A stretch of DNA of 64,000 nucleotides from Bacillota bacterium. GTDB taxonomy: Bacteria > Bacillota > Clostridia > Ch29. The stretch is from positions 186,001 to 250,000 of the forward strand of contig JABVCK010000001.1 of assembly GCA_013540605.1 (NCBI GenBank), given 5' to 3'. The notes under the pieces are model-generated. The model had not been told where the DNA came from and ran no database searches. It saw only the letters and a list, made by a program, of their open reading frames with translations. The position numbers and the translations under genes were made by a program. Below, piece after piece: positions 15,624 to 24,053 of the stretch (position 1 is its first letter; every line of letters starts with the position of its first letter).

Positions 15624-16601
15624 TTGCGTATTGTTGTTGATGCTATGGGAGGGGATAACGCCCCGAGGGAGATTGTGCTGGGATGCCTGAACGCATTGAA
15701 TAGAGATACCAGGCTGACCATTGCGCTGGTCGGAAAACAGGATATAATACATAGGGTATTGGAGGGCAATACAAATGGTCGTCTGGAAGTAATCGATGCA
15801 GCAGAGGTAATAACAAATGAAGAATCGCCGGTTGAGGCTATCAGGAGAAAGAAGGCATCTTCGATGGTTGCAGGTATGGATATAGTGAAAAGGGGAGAGG
15901 CGGAGGCCTTTATTTCGGCCGGCAATACCGGAGCATTGATGGCAGGAGCCCTTTTCCGGATAGGGAGGATAGAAGGCATTGACCGTCCTGCCCTGGCGCC
16001 TATTATACCCACTTTATCCGGAGGTTCCATGCTCATAGACGCCGGAGCGAATGCCGACTGTAAGCCGAAAAACCTCCTGCAGTTTGGGCTCATGGGCTCC
16101 GCCTATATGGAAAGGGTTGCAGGCATTGCAAAACCCAGGGTGGCGCTGGTTAATGTAGGGAGCGAAAAAGGAAAGGGAAATCAGCTTACGAAGGAAGCCT
16201 TTGAGTTGCTGGAAGCATCCAACCTGAATTTTATCGGAAATATTGAAGCCAGAGATATACCTGAGGGCAAGGCGGAGGTTCTTGTTTGCGACGGGTTTGT
16301 GGGCAATGTCATACTGAAGCTTACAGAAGGCCTTGCAATGTCGATTTTTTCGGAGCTTAAGAAGGAGTTCACGGCCAATACGGCTGCCAAGCTGGCGGCC
16401 GCCGTGCTGAAGCCGGGGCTGAAAAGGTTTAAGGCGAGGCTGGATTATAAGGAATACGGCGGAGCTGCCCTGCTTGGAGTATCGGGGGGCTGTATAAAAG
16501 CCCATGGCAGTTCGGATGCAAAAGCAATAGAAAGCGCTGTGTTTCAGGCAGTGAAGTTCGTTGATATGCAGGTGATAGACAAGATAAAGGAAGAGATTTA
16601 A
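15624..16601 (+). CDS. plsX: Phosphate acyltransferase PlsX
   Basis: 325 residues. Converts acyl-ACP to acyl-phosphate for PlsY, the first committed step of phospholipid synthesis in Bacillota; acts peripherally at the membrane. Recognisable motifs are VDAMGGDNAP at the N-terminus, FISAGNTGALMAGA, LIDAGANADCKP and VCDGFVGNVILK. TTG 15624 after AGGAGG is the start; codons before it belong to the fapR tail. In the fap operon, this links acyl chain supply to membrane lipid output. Confidence 0.96.
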   Translation: MRIVVDAMGGDNAPREIVLGCLNALNRDTRLTIALVGKQDIIHRVLEGNTNGRLEVIDAAEVITNEESPVEAIRRKKASSMVAGMDIVKRGEAEAFISAGNTGALMAGALFRIGRIEGIDRPALAPIIPTLSGGSMLIDAGANADCKPKNLLQFGLMGSAYMERVAGIAKPRVALVNVGSEKGKGNQLTKEAFELLEASNLNFIGNIEARDIPEGKAEVLVCDGFVGNVILKLTEGLAMSIFSELKKEFTANTAAKLAAAVLKPGLKRFKARLDYKEYGGAALLGVSGGCIKAHGSSDAKAIESAVFQAVKFVDMQVIDKIKEEI

Positions 16602-16615
16602 CGGGAGGTAATACC

Positions 16616-17614
16616 ATGATGAAATGTTTGAAGCCTGTCGGTATTGTCGGAACGGGGAGCTGTCTTCCAGAGAGGATTCTGACAAATTCGGATTTGGAAA
16701 AGATTGTTGACACCAGCGATGAGTGGATAACAACCAGAACGGGGATTAAAGAACGAAGGATAAGCGATGATAAAACGGCAACATCCGATCTTGCCACATG
16801 CGCGGCTTTGAGGGCAATGGAGAGCGCCGGAGTGGTTGCTGAAGATATCGACCTGATAATCGTTGGCACGGTGACCCCTGATATGGCTTTCCCTTCTACC
16901 GCGTGTATAGTTCAGGATAATATAGGCGCTGTCAACGCCGCAGCCTTTGACCTGGAAGCTGCCTGTACAGGGTTTATTTACGGTTTAAGCGTGGGCGAAA
17001 AGTTTATTTCGACCGGCCAGGCAAAGACTGTCCTGGTTATTGGAGCCGAAACCCTGTCCAAAATCTGCAACTGGGAAGACCGGAACACCTGTGTGTTATT
17101 CGGCGATGGAGCAGGGGCAGCGGTGCTAAGGGAAGTTGAAGAAGGAAGCGGCATAATGTCTACGGTCTTAGGAGCGGAAGGCTGGAAGGGAAAAGCGTTG
17201 ATGCAGCCTGCCGGGGGCTCTAGGATGCCAGCGTCCCATGAAACAATAGAAGGAAAGAAACATTATATTCATATGGATGGCAGCGAGGTGTTCAAGTTTG
17301 CGGTGAACATTATGGCGCAGGCGGCCAGAAAGGTAGCAGAGAAGGTCGGAATAGGAATGGAACAGATAAACTATATAATCCCGCATCAGGCTAACATAAG
17401 GATAGTTGAAGCGGCTGCAAAAAGGCTGAATTTCGACATGGAAAGGATTTATGTCAACCTTGACAGCTACGGTAACATGTCCGCTGCTTCAATACCGGTT
17501 GCCCTTGACGAGGCTGCTAAAGCAGGAAAGATAGTGAAAGGCGACAATGTGCTGCTGGTCGGTTTTGGTGCGGGGTTGACCTGGGGGTCCTGTATTGTCA
17601 GATGGAGTATTTAG
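16616..17614 (+). CDS. fabH: 3-oxoacyl-ACP synthase III
   Basis: 332 residues. Starts fatty acid synthesis by condensing acetyl-CoA (or branched acyl-CoA) with malonyl-ACP. The catalytic triad is visible: Cys about 117 in EAACTGFIYG, His in IPHQANIRI and Asn in the later GNMSAASIP segment. GGGAGGTAAT precedes two successive ATGs (16616, 16619). The gene lies between plsX and fabK as in other clostridial fab clusters. Confidence 0.96.
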   Translation: MMKCLKPVGIVGTGSCLPERILTNSDLEKIVDTSDEWITTRTGIKERRISDDKTATSDLATCAALRAMESAGVVAEDIDLIIVGTVTPDMAFPSTACIVQDNIGAVNAAAFDLEAACTGFIYGLSVGEKFISTGQAKTVLVIGAETLSKICNWEDRNTCVLFGDGAGAAVLREVEEGSGIMSTVLGAEGWKGKALMQPAGGSRMPASHETIEGKKHYIHMDGSEVFKFAVNIMAQAARKVAEKVGIGMEQINYIIPHQANIRIVEAAAKRLNFDMERIYVNLDSYGNMSAASIPVALDEAAKAGKIVKGDNVLLVGFGAGLTWGSCIVRWSI

Positions 17615-17631
17615 AAAACGAGGTGAGTTGC

Positions 17632-18579
17632 ATGATATATACCAGAGTTTGCGAAATACTGGGAATAGAACACCCAATAATCCAGGGGGGTATGGCATGG
17701 GTTGCAACGGCTGAACTGGCGGCTGCGGTTTCTAATGCCGGGGGTCTTGGAATTATCGGAGCAGGTAATGCGCCTGCAGATGTAGTAGAGAAGGAAATAA
17801 TCAAAGCAAAGGGCATGACGGGCAAACCCTTCGGAGTCAATGTAATGCTGTTGTCTCCGTTTGTTGATGAAGTCATGGATGTCATAATAAAAAACAAGGT
17901 TAAGGTAGTAACCACAGGGGCCGGCAACCCGGGAAAATACATAGGAAGACTAAAGGAAATCGGTACACGGATAATTCCTGTGGTGCCCAGTGTGGCCCTT
18001 GCGAAAAGGATGGAATCCATGGGCGTGGATGCCGTTATAGTAGAAGGTACGGAGGCAGGCGGACATATAGGCGAACTGACAACCATGTGTTTGGTGCCGC
18101 AGATAGCAGATGCAGTTCGGGTGCCGGTGATTGCAGCCGGTGGGATAGCGGACGGTAGAGGATTGGCGGCTGCTATGATACTGGGAGCGGAAGGGGTACA
18201 AATAGGCACTAGATTCGTCTGTTCGGATGAGTGTACAGCACACAAGAACTATAAGGAAGCAATCGTAAAAGCAAAGGACAGGGATGCAGTTGTCACCGGA
18301 AGGAGTACCGGACACCCGGTAAGATGTTTAAAAAACAGGCTTACAAGGGAATTTGAATACCTGGAACAGCGGGGTATATCTCCTGAGGAGATAGAAAAAC
18401 TGGGGGCAGGAAAGCTGAAAGAAGCCGTTGTTGATGGCAATGTGGAAAGCGGTTCTGTGATGGCAGGCCAGATTGCAGGCCTGGTCGGAGATATTAAACC
18501 TGTTAAGGAAATAATCGATCAGTTGTTAAAGGAAGCCGAAAATGTAATGAGCGATACAATGCAGATTTTCAGGAGGTAA
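17632..18579 (+). CDS. fabK: Enoyl-ACP reductase II, FMN-dependent
   Basis: 315 residues, a TIM-barrel flavoprotein that reduces trans-2-enoyl-ACP with NAD(P)H. IQGGMAWVATAELA and NAGGLGIIG near the N-terminus, EGTEAGGHIG with the catalytic His, and AAGGIADGRG / GAEGVQIGTRF for FMN phosphate binding mark the FabK family. Homology alone would also fit nitronate monooxygenase, but the fabH-fabK-fabD-fabG order decides for FabK. Start ATG 17632 follows GAGGTGAG; upstream in-frame codons overlap fabH. No fabI is present here, so this is likely the enoyl reductase of the cluster. Confidence 0.94.
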   Translation: MIYTRVCEILGIEHPIIQGGMAWVATAELAAAVSNAGGLGIIGAGNAPADVVEKEIIKAKGMTGKPFGVNVMLLSPFVDEVMDVIIKNKVKVVTTGAGNPGKYIGRLKEIGTRIIPVVPSVALAKRMESMGVDAVIVEGTEAGGHIGELTTMCLVPQIADAVRVPVIAAGGIADGRGLAAAMILGAEGVQIGTRFVCSDECTAHKNYKEAIVKAKDRDAVVTGRSTGHPVRCLKNRLTREFEYLEQRGISPEEIEKLGAGKLKEAVVDGNVESGSVMAGQIAGLVGDIKPVKEIIDQLLKEAENVMSDTMQIFRR

Positions 18580-18585
18580 TATAAA

Positions 18586-19536
18586 ATGGGTAAACTAGCC
18601 TTTGTATTTCCGGGCCAGGGTGCACAGTACGTAGGTATGGGGAAGGACCTATACTGCGCTTTTCCGGAAATACGCGAATTGATGGACCGCGCAGGGGTTG
18701 TCCTGGGATACGACTTAAAGGAAATTATGTTTGAAGGGCCTGCAGATAAACTCGCGGAGACCGAGAATACGCAGCCGGCGATTGTTACGATGAGTGCTGC
18801 TATATTGAGTGTATTGGAGAAGGAAGGGGTGAAGCCGGACATTGCCGCAGGGCTCAGTCTGGGTGAGTATTCAGCACTGGTTTCGGCAGGTGTCATGGAA
18901 TTCGACGATGCAGTTGTGCTTGTTAGAAAAAGAGGAAGATTCATGCAGGAGGCTGTCCCCATAGGTAAGGGAACTATGGCGGCTATACTCGGTCTGGAAA
19001 AGCAGGAAGTTATTGAATGCTGCAGGGAAGCTTCCGGGTACGGGGTTGTGGAAGCTGCAAATTACAACTGTCCAGGACAGGTGGCCATTTCTGGGGAGGT
19101 TAAAGCGGTGGAAAGGGCTGTGGAAATTGCGAAGGAAAAGGGTGCGAAGAGGGCAGTTGTTCTTCCGGTCAGCGCCCCCTTCCATTGCAGCATGCTGAAA
19201 CCTGCAGGGGAGAAACTTGCAGTGGAATTATCAAAGGTGAAAATAAAAGACGCAAGTATACCCGTTGTGGCAAATGTAAATGCTAGGGAAGAGAATTGCA
19301 GCGCAGAAATCATAGATAACCTGATTAAACAGGTAAGCAGCCCGGTTCTGTGGGAGGACAGCATACGGCGTATGATTGAAAATGGCGTTGACGTTTTTGT
19401 GGAAATCGGCCCCGGCAAGGCGCTTACGGGTTTCATACGAAAGATAAGCAAAGAGGTTAAGACGTTCAATATAGATGATATAAAATCCCTTGAGAGCACT
19501 CTCATGGACCTGGAGGGAATAAAATGTTTAAGCTAG
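18586..19536 (+). CDS. fabD: Malonyl-CoA:ACP transacylase
   Basis: 316 residues. Loads malonyl groups onto ACP. FPGQGAQYVGMG at the N-terminus, nucleophile Ser about 91 in GLSLGEYSALV and the catalytic His in SAPFHCSML are intact. AGGAGGTAAT lies before the ATG, 6 bases after fabK ends. The C-terminus overlaps the fabG start by 13 bases. Confidence 0.97.
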   Translation: MGKLAFVFPGQGAQYVGMGKDLYCAFPEIRELMDRAGVVLGYDLKEIMFEGPADKLAETENTQPAIVTMSAAILSVLEKEGVKPDIAAGLSLGEYSALVSAGVMEFDDAVVLVRKRGRFMQEAVPIGKGTMAAILGLEKQEVIECCREASGYGVVEAANYNCPGQVAISGEVKAVERAVEIAKEKGAKRAVVLPVSAPFHCSMLKPAGEKLAVELSKVKIKDASIPVVANVNAREENCSAEIIDNLIKQVSSPVLWEDSIRRMIENGVDVFVEIGPGKALTGFIRKISKEVKTFNIDDIKSLESTLMDLEGIKCLS

Positions 19537-20270
19537 AGGATAGGGTTGCCCTTGTAACCGGAGGGTCAAGGGGAATAGGGAAAGCTGTGTCAATACTGCT
19601 GGCCGGCCTTGGGGCCTGTGTGGTTGTGAACTATTCAAGCAGCGGCGAGGCTGCTGAAGGAGTTGTGGAAGAAATAAATGCGCGTGGGGGCAAAGCCATC
19701 GCCCTTGGCGGAGATGTATCAAAGGCGGCAGAAGCTGCGGTCCTGGTTGAAAATACAATGAATAATTACGGGCGGCTGGACATACTAGTAAATAACGCAG
19801 GTATAACAAGGGACAACTTAATTATGAGAATGAAAGATGAAGAATGGCAGAGGGTAATAGATATAAATCTGACCGGAGCGTTTAACTGTACAAAGGCGGC
19901 TGTCCGTCCTATGATGCGGCAAAGGAGCGGCCGGATCATCAATATATCCTCCGTTGTGGGGATCCGGGGTAACGCCGGGCAGGCAAATTATAGTGCATCG
20001 AAGGCAGGTATAATAGGTTTGACCAAAGCGGTTGCAAAGGAGGTGGGAAGCAGGAACATTACTGTTAACGCTGTTGCTCCGGGCTATATCCAGACAGACA
20101 TGACCGAAGTGCTGTCTGATGGAGTAAAGGATGAGATGGTAAAACGGATTGTCCTGGGCAGGCCGGGAAAACCGGAGGATGTGGCATGGTTGGTCGCCTT
20201 TCTGGCCAGTGACTTAAGTTCCTACATAACAGGTCAAATAATTGGCGTTGACGGTGGAATTGTTATGTAA
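19524..20270 (+). CDS. fabG: 3-oxoacyl-ACP reductase
   Basis: 248 residues, a short-chain dehydrogenase that reduces 3-oxoacyl-ACP with [16 protein letters not shown] (cofactor loop), NNAGITRDN, Ser in NISSVVG, then YSASKAG (Tyr and Lys of the catalytic set) and the C-terminal [12 protein letters not shown] are all standard. Starts within the end of fabD, so the pair is translationally coupled. acpP follows after 46 bases. Confidence 0.97.
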   Translation: MFKLEDRVALVTGGSRGIGKAVSILLAGLGACVVVNYSSSGEAAEGVVEEINARGGKAIALGGDVSKAAEAAVLVENTMNNYGRLDILVNNAGITRDNLIMRMKDEEWQRVIDINLTGAFNCTKAAVRPMMRQRSGRIINISSVVGIRGNAGQANYSASKAGIIGLTKAVAKEVGSRNITVNAVAPGYIQTDMTEVLSDGVKDEMVKRIVLGRPGKPEDVAWLVAFLASDLSSYITGQIIGVDGGIVM

Positions 20271-20316
20271 TATATTAAATATATATTTTATTAGAAAAGG
20301 CCTGGAAGGAGGTGAC

Positions 20317-20547
20317 ATGATGATACTCGAAAAAGTTAAGGAGATTGTTGCCGAACAATTGGGCGTGGATGAAGACGAAGTAGTACTGGAAGCTTCATTT
20401 ATTGACGACCTTGGGGCAGATTCTCTTGATATAGTGGAGTTGATTATGGCTCTGGAAGAAGAGTTCGATATGGAAATCCCTGATGAGGATGCAGAAAAGA
20501 TTGTTACCGTTGGGGATGCGGTTGAATACATAAAGAATAACAGCTAA
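20317..20547 (+). CDS. acpP: Acyl carrier protein
   Basis: 76 residues, acidic. The [10 protein letters not shown] motif carries the Ser (about 36) that takes the 4'-phosphopantetheine arm, made from the CoA pathway to which coaD in this window belongs. AAGGAGGTG lies before two consecutive ATGs (20317, 20320). An upstream in-frame extension to 20242 would overlap fabG and is not typical. A hairpin at 20551 separates it from fabF. Confidence 0.97.
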   Translation: MMILEKVKEIVAEQLGVDEDEVVLEASFIDDLGADSLDIVELIMALEEEFDMEIPDEDAEKIVTVGDAVEYIKNNS

Positions 20548-20550
20548 TTC

Positions 20551-20578
20551 GAAAGTCCCGATGAACATCGGGGCTTTC
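20551..20578 (+). terminator. Hairpin between acpP and fabF
   Basis: GAAAGTCCCGAT (20551-20562) pairs with ATCGGGGCTTTC (20567-20578) around GAAC. There is little T-run after it, so it probably stabilises or partly terminates the abundant acpP message rather than ending the operon. Confidence 0.6.
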
Positions 20579-20654
20579 CTAAGAAATGAGGCAAATCGAA
20601 AGATTTGTTTATATATACGGGTATATATTAACTATAGAAGAGGAGGTTACCCGG

Positions 20655-21893
20655 TTGAAGCGAAGAGTAGTTGTTACTGGACTGGGGGCGGTAACTCCGG
20701 TAGGGATCGGGAAGGACGAGTTTTGGACAGCACTCAAAGAGGGAAAGTCCGGTGTGGACAGTATAACAAAATTTGATACGGAAGGTTTTGACACAAAGAT
20801 TGCAGCAGAGGTAAAAGGGTTCAACCCGGGAGATTTCATGGACAAAAAGGAAGCCAGGAGGATGGATACCTTTACCCAGTACGCAATTGCAGCGGCCAGG
20901 CTGGCAGTGGAAGACGGGAATATTGACCTCAAGAGTGTAGAAGGTGATAGATTAGGTGTGATTTTAGGGTCGGGAATCGGTGGGATAGAAACACTGGAAA
21001 ACCAGTTCCGGACAATGTATGATAAAGGGCCCTCAAGGATCAGCCCGTTTTTTATTCCGATGATGATTTCCAATATGGCTGCAGGGCAGGTATCGATAGC
21101 CTTTGGAGCAAGGGGTCCGAATGAAACAATAGTAACCGCCTGTGCATCCGGTACAAATGCCATAGGGGACGCATTTAAGGTAATCCAGCGTGGAGACGCG
21201 GACATGGTTATAACGGGTGGAACCGAGGCAGCGGTAACGCCCATGGCGGTTGGAGGGTTCTGCTCAATGAAGGCGCTGTCAACCAGAAACGATGACCCTA
21301 AGGCTGCAAGCCGGCCCTTTGACAAGGGAAGGGACGGATTCGTCCTGGGTGAGGGCGCAGGGATCATTATATTGGAAGAACTGGGGCATGCGCTGAAAAG
21401 AGGGGCAAAGGTTTACGCAGAGATTATAGGATATGGGATGAGTGCCGATGCCTATCATATAACCGCACCGGCTCCGGGCGGCGCGGGAGCGGCTGCCGCT
21501 ATGAAAATGGCGATCGACGACGGGGGCATTGAGCTTGAACAGGTGGATTATATAAACGCCCATGGCACTTCTACCGAATACAATGATAAGTTCGAGACCG
21601 AGGCAATAAAACAGGTGTTCGGCAGCCATGCGTATAAAATGATTGTAAGCTCAACCAAATCCGTTACAGGCCACCTGCTTGGCGCCGCGGGTGCTATAGA
21701 AGCCATAGCATCGGTAATGGCAATACATGATGGGTTCATACCACCTACGATAAACTATGAAACACCGGACCCGGAGTGCGACCTTAATTATATGCCGAAC
21801 AGAGGTATGCGCAAAGGGATTAAGGTTGCTATGTCGAATTCCCTTGGGTTTGGCGGCCACAACGCAAGCTTGTGCTTCAGGGAGATTGTTTAA
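20655..21893 (+). CDS. fabF: 3-oxoacyl-ACP synthase II
   Basis: 412 residues. Extends the growing acyl chain on ACP. The thiolase-fold Cys in [11 protein letters not shown] (about residue 160), the two His in [11 protein letters not shown] and [12 protein letters not shown], and the [10 protein letters not shown] end are all present. TTG 20655 follows AGGAGGTTAC; the frame is open to 20586 without a ribosome site. It is the last gene of the fab cluster; no fabZ or acetyl-CoA carboxylase genes follow. Confidence 0.96.
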   Translation: MKRRVVVTGLGAVTPVGIGKDEFWTALKEGKSGVDSITKFDTEGFDTKIAAEVKGFNPGDFMDKKEARRMDTFTQYAIAAARLAVEDGNIDLKSVEGDRLGVILGSGIGGIETLENQFRTMYDKGPSRISPFFIPMMISNMAAGQVSIAFGARGPNETIVTACASGTNAIGDAFKVIQRGDADMVITGGTEAAVTPMAVGGFCSMKALSTRNDDPKAASRPFDKGRDGFVLGEGAGIIILEELGHALKRGAKVYAEIIGYGMSADAYHITAPAPGGAGAAAAMKMAIDDGGIELEQVDYINAHGTSTEYNDKFETEAIKQVFGSHAYKMIVSSTKSVTGHLLGAAGAIEAIASVMAIHDGFIPPTINYETPDPECDLNYMPNRGMRKGIKVAMSNSLGFGGHNASLCFREIV

Positions 21894-21912
21894 GATGAGA
21901 GGACATGCCTTC

Positions 21913-22045
21913 GATCAGTGACCAGTGGCCAGTGATCAGTGGCTAGAGAATAGTTATCAGTTGGCAGTTCCCAGTTCCCACTAGCACCTGCGATCTGCGA
22001 TCTGCCGACTGCGATCTATATTCTAGCACCTAGCACCTGGCACCT
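21913..22045. repeat. Heptanucleotide mosaic array, copy 3
   Basis: Nineteen 7-base units without a break in phase. The units go from GATCAGT/GACCAGT/GGCCAGT through TATCAGT, TGGCAGT and TCCCAGT to AGCACCT, GCGATCT (three), and AGCACCT again. They are the reverse complements of units in copies 1, 2 and 4. Starts 20 bases after fabF and runs up to a GGAATGTCCCC repeat word. Confidence 0.85.
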
Positions 22046-22050
22046 GTGAA

Positions 22051-22061
22051 GGAATGTCCCC
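22051..22061 (+). repeat. GGAATGTCCCC repeat word, copy 3
   Basis: Reverse complement of the GGGGACATTCC arm of the repeat at 1488, followed by TTTTGATT. The same GGAATNTCCCC plus TTTTGATT string occurs at 24002-24020 upstream of smc. Confidence 0.5.
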
Positions 22062-22091
22062 TTTTGATTCACCCTGTTCTCTATTTTCTTC

Positions 22092-22120
22092 TTGAATTGG
22101 ATGCAGCATTCAGGTAATAA
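22092..22120 (+). promoter_or_regulatory. Probable sigma-A promoter for rnc
   Basis: TTGAAT (22092-22097) and TAATAA (22115-22120) with a 17-base spacer. The predicted transcript starts about 20 bases before the leader hairpin at 22146. Confidence 0.5.
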
Positions 22121-22145
22121 TATACTGGGAAACAATTAGGTGTTT

Positions 22146-22179
22146 TTTACTGGGAGATGGGGTTCCATACCCCAGTAAA
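22146..22179 (+). promoter_or_regulatory. Leader hairpin just upstream of rnc
   Basis: TTTACTGGG (22146-22154) pairs perfectly with CCCAGTAAA (22171-22179), and the loop itself folds as ATGG/CCAT around GGTT, giving a 34-base hairpin with a small internal loop. It ends 15 bases before the rnc start. In other bacteria RNase III cuts a stem in its own leader to limit its synthesis; this could be such a site. Confidence 0.6.
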
Positions 22180-22194
22180 GGGCATCTGGGAAGG

Positions 22195-22914
22195 ATGTTG
22201 GTTGTGAATACAAAGCGTAACGGACACACCGATTTTTCAGAGCTTGAAGAGCTGATAGGGTACAGCTTTAGAGATAAAAAGCTTCTACGCATCGCATTGA
22301 CCCACAGCTCCTTTGCCAATGAGCACGGCGGCTCTATCGAGGAATACAATGAAAGGCTCGAATTCCTTGGAGATGCGGTTTTAGAGCTTGTTACCAGCGA
22401 ATACCTGTACACACACCTTCCGGAGCAGCCGGAGGGGTGTCTCACGCGGACCAGGGCGATAATAGTAAGAGGACAAGCCCTTGCCGCATACGCGAATAGA
22501 ATAAACCTGAACAGGTTTCTGCTGCTGGGAAAGGGAGAGGAAAGCTCAGGCGGGAGGAAGAGGGCTTCCATTCTAGCTAATACCTTTGAGGCGGTCATAG
22601 GTGCGATATACCTGGATGGTGGTCTGGAAAAGGCTAAACGGTTTATTGAGAGATTTGTGATCAAGACGGCCGGCAATCTGGAAAAGCAGAATTTCCTATA
22701 CGACTGCAAGACGGCGCTGCAGGAAGAAATCCAGTCGACCACAGGGGAAACGATCGAATACAGGATACTGGAAGAGTTAGGTCCCGACCATGACAAAACA
22801 TTTCATGTGCAGGTGGTAATAGGGAACAGGCCCATGGGGGAGGGTACAGGAAAGAGCAAGAAGGAAGCGGAACAAAAAGCTGCCAGGCAAGCCCTGGGAA
22901 AACTGGTGGAATGA
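22195..22914 (+). CDS. rnc: Ribonuclease III
   Basis: 239 residues. Cuts double-stranded RNA, including rRNA precursors. The nuclease signature ERLEFLGDAVLEL, the later LANTFEAVIGAIYLD with the catalytic acidic residues, and a C-terminal double-stranded RNA-binding domain ending GKSKKEAEQKAARQAL are intact. The ATG 22195 sits right against GGGAAGG; GTG 22204 is better spaced and could be the real start. The radical SAM gene starts inside its stop codon. The rnc-smc-ftsY linkage is conserved in Bacillota. Confidence 0.95.
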   Translation: MLVVNTKRNGHTDFSELEELIGYSFRDKKLLRIALTHSSFANEHGGSIEEYNERLEFLGDAVLELVTSEYLYTHLPEQPEGCLTRTRAIIVRGQALAAYANRINLNRFLLLGKGEESSGGRKRASILANTFEAVIGAIYLDGGLEKAKRFIERFVIKTAGNLEKQNFLYDCKTALQEEIQSTTGETIEYRILEELGPDHDKTFHVQVVIGNRPMGEGTGKSKKEAEQKAARQALGKLVE

Positions 22915-23984
22915 TGGCGAAGAAACATTATATAATCCCCTTTTTTATTCCCCATGAGGGCTGTCCCTATGACTGTGTCTTCTGCAACCAGAAAAAGATA
23001 ACAGGGAACGAGCAGATAGTAAACCCTGATGCTATAATGACAACCATTGACAGGTACCGTCAGACGTTTCCCGAGGGCGATCGCACCGTTGAAATTGCTT
23101 TTTTCGGAGGCAGCTTTACGGGAATCCCTGTGAGGCTGCAGGAGACGTATTTGGAAAAGGCAAGGGAGGCGCTACACGCAGGTAAAGCGGATAAGATCAG
23201 ACTTTCAACCAGGCCTGACTACATAGATGACGATGTGCTGAAAAGGCTGAGGAAATATGGCGTAAACACTGTTGAACTGGGAGTCCAATCGATGGATGAT
23301 GCAGTGCTTCGAATGAGCTGCAGGGGCCATAGCGCCTATGATGTGGTAAGGTCCTCAGAACTAATAAAAAGCTACGGGTTTTCCCTTGGGCTACAGATGA
23401 TGATTGGCCTTCCCGGAGATAACCGGGAAAAGGACGAAAGGACAGCCCGCATAATTTCCGGATTGAAACCTGATTTTGTAAGAATATATCCCACATTGGT
23501 TGTCAGGGGGACAGCCCTGGAAATAATGTATAACAACGGGAAATATAAACCCCTTGACCTGGAGAAAGCAGTTACGATAAGTGAAGGGCTTGTCAAGATT
23601 TTTATTAAGGGTGATATAGAGATTATAAGGATCGGGTTACAGCCCACCGACCTGATTAATCTTGAAAATGAGGTGGTTGCCGGCCCCTTCCACCCATCCT
23701 TCAGGCAGATTGTCGACAGCCGTGTTCTGACGGGAGTTGTTAACCATATCATAGGTGAAACGGTCGATAGGATTGGGAGGGAGCTGGTGATAGAGGTAAA
23801 CCCTTTACTTCTTTCCAGCCTCATAGGAATAAAAAAAGAGGGTATAAACCGCATTCGTTCCGGCTTTCCGGATATTCGCATACGGGTTGCACAAAACCGG
23901 GAGTTGGGCAAAGAATGTTTAAGATTCACTGCAGGGCATAAAAGGTTTGAGGTGGACTATAAAGAAGTGGTAAAAGGGAATTAA
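22911..23984 (+). CDS. Elp3-family radical SAM protein
   Basis: 357 residues. The 4Fe-4S radical SAM motif is Cys18, Cys22, Cys25 in GCPYDCVFCNQ, followed by IAFFGGSFTGI and a VNTVELGVQSMDD strand shared with Elp3 and oxygen-independent coproporphyrinogen oxidase relatives. No acetyltransferase domain like that of Elp3 is seen, so its reaction is unknown; tRNA modification is one guess from family ties. Overlaps the rnc stop by 4 bases, so it is coupled. Homologs occur between rnc and smc in other Clostridia. Confidence 0.8.
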   Translation: MMAKKHYIIPFFIPHEGCPYDCVFCNQKKITGNEQIVNPDAIMTTIDRYRQTFPEGDRTVEIAFFGGSFTGIPVRLQETYLEKAREALHAGKADKIRLSTRPDYIDDDVLKRLRKYGVNTVELGVQSMDDAVLRMSCRGHSAYDVVRSSELIKSYGFSLGLQMMIGLPGDNREKDERTARIISGLKPDFVRIYPTLVVRGTALEIMYNNGKYKPLDLEKAVTISEGLVKIFIKGDIEIIRIGLQPTDLINLENEVVAGPFHPSFRQIVDSRVLTGVVNHIIGETVDRIGRELVIEVNPLLLSSLIGIKKEGINRIRSGFPDIRIRVAQNRELGKECLRFTAGHKRFEVDYKEVVKGN

Positions 23985-24001
23985 GTGGTCTGTCCTCTGA
24001 T

Positions 24002-24012
24002 GGAATATCCCC
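24002..24012 (+). repeat. GGAATATCCCC repeat word, copy 4
   Basis: One base different from the GGAATGTCCCC word at 22051 and followed by the same TTTTGATT. It lies 16 bases ahead of the extended -10 box for smc. Confidence 0.4.
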
Positions 24013-24024
24013 TTTTGATTAATA

Positions 24025-24033
24025 TGGTACAAT
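24025..24033 (+). promoter_or_regulatory. Extended -10 promoter for smc
   Basis: TGGTACAAT is an extended -10 (TG, one base, TACAAT). No good -35 was found at 17 bases, which extended -10 promoters can tolerate. The smc start is 20 bases further on. Confidence 0.4.
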
Positions 24034-24053
24034 AGATGGCAGGGGGTTTTGTT

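Noticed and set aside
17632-18579. Nitronate monooxygenase
   Set aside because: Sequence alone could fit, but the position within a full fab cluster indicates the related enoyl-ACP reductase FabK.
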